In this document: piece by piece, positions 16,389 through 19,228 of the stretch | How positions within the stretch are numbered: the stretch's first letter is position 1 | Layout: each line of letters begins with the position of its first letter | From: DAOUEG01 sp964595455 | Lineage (GTDB): Bacteria > Chloroflexota > Dehalococcoidia > Dehalococcoidales > RBG-16-60-22 | DNA length: 19,228 nucleotides | Reading direction: 5' to 3' | Assembly: GCA_964595455.1 (NCBI GenBank) | Contig: CAZQQL010000062.1 | Span: 1 to 19,228 of the forward strand | Made by a program: the position numbers and the translations under genes | Notes under the pieces: generated by a model | Databases searched by the model: none | Told to the model about the DNA's origin: nothing | What the model saw: only the letters and a program-made list of their open reading frames with translations

Positions 16389-17651
16389 GTGGATACCGCT
16401 TTAGCCATGATTCTTGCCGGAGGCCGGGGGAGCAGAATGAAAGCCTTCTGCCGGGACCGGGCTAAGCCGAGTCTGCCTTTTGCCGGCGGCGCCCGGGTTA
16501 TCGATTTTACGCTCAGTAACTGTATCGATTCCCTCCTCCCGGACGTCGCAGTTCTACTGGACTACCAGCGGGAGTCCATGGCGGATTACCTCGAAACCTG
16601 GGCCGCTGAGCATACGAACGATACGGAACTGAGCATCATCGAACCGCGTCATCGGTCCTTTTCGGGAACGGCTGACGCTGTTTTCCAGAACCTGGATTTC
16701 CTCCGCCGCCATCCCGCCGAGCGGGTCATCGTCCTGGCGGGCGACCATATCTACCGGATGAATTATCAAAAACTGCTGGCTTACCACCGGCAGACCGGAG
16801 CGGACGCAACCGTTGCCGTCATGCCGGTGCCGCTGGAGGATGCCCACCGCTTCGGTGTGGTAACGGTCGACGGCCGGATCAGGGTTTCCGGCTTCGTGGA
16901 AAAGCCGCGCCACCCGTCCGGTAACCTGGTGTCCATGGGCATCTACGTCTTCTCCAAGGACCTACTGATCCGGCGCCTGGCCGAAGACGCCCTCGACCCT
17001 GGCTCTTCCCATGACTTCGGGCATGATATCATCCCCAAAATGATCGCGCATGACAAAGTAGCCGCCTTCCGGTACCGGGGATATTGGCGGGACATCGGTA
17101 CCCCGCCGGCGTACTACGAATCCAGTATGGATTTCCTGCCATCAGCGTCCCGGCACGGGTGTGAGAAATGCGGCCGCGTATTGACCGGGACCAGAGATGA
17201 TGCGCCGTCTCATATCTATCCTCAAGCCAAGGTCATCAACTCCATCGTCAGCCCCGGTTGTGTCATCAAAGGCCTGGTCAGTAATTCGGTATTGTCCCCG
17301 GGTGTCACCGTGGAAGAAGGCGCCGTTGTCAGGGATTCCGTCCTGATGACCGGCTCAATCATCGGCGAAAGGTGCCACATCGAAGGCTGTCTTATCGGTG
17401 AGGACGTCTACGTTGATGCTCATTGCAGGCTCGGTCCGGTGAATGCCGCCAGGTCAGAACTCAGATATGCGGCTATAACCCAGGCCGGAAAGATAACAAA
17501 GCCGATCGTCATAGGTTCCGGAAGCAGGGTGCTCTCTTATCACGGGACGGTGGATTTCAAAGGGGGAACGGTACGTTCCGGCGGCGGCTCCGGACGCGGA
17601 GCCTATATCATTGCCGGGGAAGCCGGAGAAAACAGTGTACGTGCTGCTTGA
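16389..17651 (+). CDS. glgC: Glucose-1-phosphate adenylyltransferase (ADP-glucose pyrophosphorylase), GlgC-like
   Basis: The enzyme makes ADP-glucose from ATP and glucose-1-phosphate, the first committed step of glycogen synthesis. The 420-residue length is typical. The nucleotidyltransferase domain (1-250) shows LAGGRGSRM (9-17), RAKPSLPF (24-31), FSGTADAV (91-98), AGDHIYRMNY (117-126), GFVEKP (168-173) and YWRDIGTP (232-239). The C-terminal part (275-390) is a left-handed beta-helix with hexapeptide-like turns such as SVLMTGSIIGERCHIEG. The tail (395-420) is Gly/Ser-rich. A GTG start is chosen because a strong AAAGGAGG (16376-16383) ends 5 nt before it. The 3' end overlaps the next gene by 17 bp, so they are co-translated. 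A specificity for another NDP-sugar is possible but less likely given the GlgC-type motifs. Confidence 0.88.
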   Translation: MDTALAMILAGGRGSRMKAFCRDRAKPSLPFAGGARVIDFTLSNCIDSLLPDVAVLLDYQRESMADYLETWAAEHTNDTELSIIEPRHRSFSGTADAVFQNLDFLRRHPAERVIVLAGDHIYRMNYQKLLAYHRQTGADATVAVMPVPLEDAHRFGVVTVDGRIRVSGFVEKPRHPSGNLVSMGIYVFSKDLLIRRLAEDALDPGSSHDFGHDIIPKMIAHDKVAAFRYRGYWRDIGTPPAYYESSMDFLPSASRHGCEKCGRVLTGTRDDAPSHIYPQAKVINSIVSPGCVIKGLVSNSVLSPGVTVEEGAVVRDSVLMTGSIIGERCHIEGCLIGEDVYVDAHCRLGPVNAARSELRYAAITQAGKITKPIVIGSGSRVLSYHGTVDFKGGTVRSGGGSGRGAYIIAGEAGENSVRAA

Positions 17652-17898
17652 TATCGTCCATGCAGATCCTGTCGCCGTCGCCGGTTCGGTAGAGAGCATT
17701 CCCGGCGTTTCTTCTGTGGACATATTGGAAGGCCCGCCTGATATCCACGTCATAATACACGCTCCGGACCGGAAGCAGGCCGCCACCAGTCTCATGCGGC
17801 TGCTCGATCTGGTGGACGGCATCACGGAAGACGTCAGGGTCCTGCCGGTACGTTCTTCGCGGTTCGCCGGTCTTGAGGCGCAGCCGGCGGCGGCCTAA
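17635..17898 (+). CDS. Stand-alone Lrp/AsnC ligand-binding (RAM) domain protein
   Basis: The 87-residue protein has a beta-alpha-beta-beta-alpha-beta pattern: YVLLDIVHADPVAVAGSV, IPGVSSVDILEGPPDIHVII, and the helix AATSLMRLLDLVDGI. This resembles the effector-binding half of Lrp/AsnC regulators with no DNA-binding helix-turn-helix. Such stand-alone domains are known to oligomerise and bind small ligands such as amino acids. The GTG at 17635 is preferred because GGAG (17625-17628) precedes it by 6 nt; a TTG at 17611 would add 8 residues without a ribosome site. It overlaps the end of glgC by 17 bp, suggesting coupled translation and perhaps a role in sensing for this operon. No function is established from sequence. 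Confidence 0.75.
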   Translation: MYVLLDIVHADPVAVAGSVESIPGVSSVDILEGPPDIHVIIHAPDRKQAATSLMRLLDLVDGITEDVRVLPVRSSRFAGLEAQPAAA

Positions 17899-17910
17899 AA
17901 CGGAGCAAGT

Positions 17911-18396
17911 ATGTACAGGCGACTGCTGGTCCCTTTGGAGGATGCGCATCCCGGTCAGGACGTGCTCAGTTATGCCGCCGAGATCGCGGGCCATTTCGGT
18001 TCCACGGTAACGCTGTTGCACGTGGTCCATCCCTCGCACCCCATGTCCGCTCCTATGTTCTTCGGGGTTGGCATTCCGAGCGCGGCCAGCGAAGAGGAAT
18101 CACTGCAAACCATCCGGGAAACCGAGCGAGGCCAGGTGACTGAGGCGGGGAATTCTCTCGCCGGCAAAGTAAACGACCTCAATAAACGGGGCATCGAAGC
18201 GATATCAATGGTCGTCATCGGGCAGGCCGCCGAATGCATTCTCCACGTGACGGGTGAAGGGCACATCGATCTGGTCGTCCTCTCTACATCAAGGCGACAC
18301 GGTTTGAAACGATTGCTGAACGGGGATGTCACCGAGGAAGTTATCCGGAAATCCAGGATCCCTGTGCTGGTGATACCTGACAACGATACGTCCTGA
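17911..18396 (+). CDS. Universal stress protein, UspA family
   Basis: The 161-residue alpha/beta protein starts YRRLLVPLEDA and contains TVTLLHVVHP, IDLVVLSTSRR and RIPVLVIPD, the usual UspA core. In ATP-binding members the loop reads G-2X-G-9X-G(S/T). Here it is Ser125-X-X-Arg128-9X-Gly138-Asp139, so two glycines and the final Ser/Thr are lost and ATP binding is doubtful. The substituted loop could serve protein-protein contact instead. GGAG (17902-17905) lies 5 nt before the ATG. It is 12 bp after the RAM gene and precedes the DUF2267 gene, so it belongs to the same operon. Confidence 0.88.
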   Translation: MYRRLLVPLEDAHPGQDVLSYAAEIAGHFGSTVTLLHVVHPSHPMSAPMFFGVGIPSAASEEESLQTIRETERGQVTEAGNSLAGKVNDLNKRGIEAISMVVIGQAAECILHVTGEGHIDLVVLSTSRRHGLKRLLNGDVTEEVIRKSRIPVLVIPDNDTS

Positions 18397-18414
18397 ATGT
18401 GCGAGGAGGCAGTC

Positions 18415-18855
18415 ATGCAGGCAACCGGCGTTTCGGCGCTTGATACCACCATCCACAAGACCAACCTCTGGATAAAGGAGGTCATGGAAGAACTGGCGAC
18501 GAACGACCGCCACCACGCTTACCTGGCGTTGCGGACGGTGCTCCACCTTCTCCGGGACCGCCTGCCGCAGGAAGAAGCGGTCGACCTTGGGGCACAGCTC
18601 CCGATGCTTATACGTGGTTTCTATTATGATGAATGGAAGCCGGACGCAGTACCGATAAAATTCGACCGGGAAGAATTCATTGACAGGCTGATGCAGCAGT
18701 TCCCGGCGGAACCCGATACGGACGGGGAAGCCGTCATCCGGGCGGTTTTCAGTGTCATCGAAAAACATGTTGCCGCTGGAGAGATCGAGGACATCAAGGG
18801 TAGTCTACCCTCGGCCATAGCTTCCTTTTGGAACAATCGGGACCGGGGTCAATAG
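18415..18855 (+). CDS. DUF2267 family protein
   Basis: The 146-residue soluble, helical protein carries the family hallmarks LRTVLHLLRDRLP, LGAQLPMLIRGFYYDEW and IKGSLPSAIASFW. DUF2267 proteins have no established activity and are often found with stress-response genes. The ATG at 18415 follows GAGGAGG (18403-18409) by 5 nt. An in-frame ATG at 18397, adjoining the UspA stop, would add MCEEAV but has no ribosome site and would overlap this one. It is the last gene of the operon and overlaps the tail of the convergent baeRF-like gene by 7 bp. Confidence 0.85.
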   Translation: MQATGVSALDTTIHKTNLWIKEVMEELATNDRHHAYLALRTVLHLLRDRLPQEEAVDLGAQLPMLIRGFYYDEWKPDAVPIKFDREEFIDRLMQQFPAEPDTDGEAVIRAVFSVIEKHVAAGEIEDIKGSLPSAIASFWNNRDRGQ

Positions 18856-19228
18856 CGCCGGATACCGGCTACCGGCGTGCCACCCGGTATCTGGTCCGCC
18901 GGAACGATGAAGACGTCCCCGTCTTCGATCAGGGTAAACACCGAGGCGAGTTCCACCAGGTCTTCAGCCTCCGGCACGGTCTCTTCTTTCAATACCACCT
19001 CATGTGTATCTTCATGAAAAACGCCCCATTGCCGCAGGTCTTCCGCGATGATGAGTGTCGCAAGACGTCCTTCGCGGGCCGCCGGGACGGCATCGCGTAC
19101 ATCCCCAATGCCCATGCCGCGCGTGGCTGCCAGGCCGTACCTGTCCAGAGCGTCGATGACCGTCTTGCCGTAGACCGGCTCGATGATGGTCCAGGCTTCC
19201 CGGCGCAACTCGACGTCGGTCATATTGT
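18849..19228 (-). CDS. baeRF-like (bacterial eRF1-type) protein, C-terminal part
   Basis: About 126 residues are visible. The Met at 19223 is probably internal, because the frame stays open (AAT) to the window edge and full proteins of this type are roughly 350-400 residues. The sequence matches the C-terminal eRF1 domain 3 / L7Ae-like fold: an AWTIIEPVYG helix, GIGDVRDAVPAAREGRLATLIIAED, an EAEDLVELASVFTLIEDGDVFIV segment, and the ending PVAGIRRY that resembles the family's 'GIGALLRY' close. Related proteins are thought to act on ribosomes or in stress, but this is not experimentally settled. The gene faces the UspA/DUF2267 operon and shares 7 bp with it at the stop codons. Confidence 0.7.
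   Translation of the reverse strand, partial: NMTDVELRREAWTIIEPVYGKTVIDALDRYGLAATRGMGIGDVRDAVPAAREGRLATLIIAEDLRQWGVFHEDTHEVVLKEETVPEAEDLVELASVFTLIEDGDVFIVPADQIPGGTPVAGIRRY

Overview
The window reads like a chromosomal stretch of an anaerobic, moderately GC-rich bacterium. The set of families (a methyltransferase-like UroD protein, a DUF169 protein, a very large DUF11/SdrD_B surface protein, NarL-type signalling, a baeRF-type protein) would fit Dehalococcoidia or a related Chloroflexota lineage. That assignment is inferred from gene content; no rRNA or other marker gene is present. Two 100-N scaffold gaps show the source is a draft assembly.

Left part (1-2598): the 3' end of a UroD-family gene closed by a clear terminator, then a DUF169 gene, then a convergent secreted subtilisin-like protease on the minus strand.

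Centre (2599-13058): a 359-bp intergenic region separates the protease from a divergent giant gene (2958-13007, about 3,350 codons including N) for a secreted, C-terminally membrane-anchored surface protein. It is built from HYDIN-like 'DFG...GTG' domains, about twelve DUF11 domains, SdrD_B-like domains, two Ig-like domains, a Pro/Gly-rich hinge, a ZU5-like segment and a final transmembrane helix. Both gaps fall inside a nearly identical 288-bp tandem repeat, so copy number is unresolved and the frame change around the gaps is an assembly artefact. A strong terminator ends the gene.

Right part (13070-18855): a regulatory and stress region. It runs from a small histidine-kinase-like protein with a kept phospho-acceptor His but a decayed ATPase domain, through an RpoD-like sigma factor, to a NarL-type response regulator. 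A tight operon follows: GlgC-like nucleotidyltransferase, a stand-alone Lrp/AsnC-type (RAM) domain protein overlapping glgC, a UspA-like protein and a DUF2267 protein. A minus-strand baeRF-like gene, cut by the window edge, converges on this operon. A 10-bp element (TTACGGATAC) with further matching downstream bases occurs upstream of both the sigma gene and the glgC operon, 21-23 bp before a -10-like hexamer. This suggests that the signalling genes, the sigma factor and the carbon-storage/stress operon may form one regulon. No tRNA, rRNA, CRISPR array, transposase or phage gene was seen.
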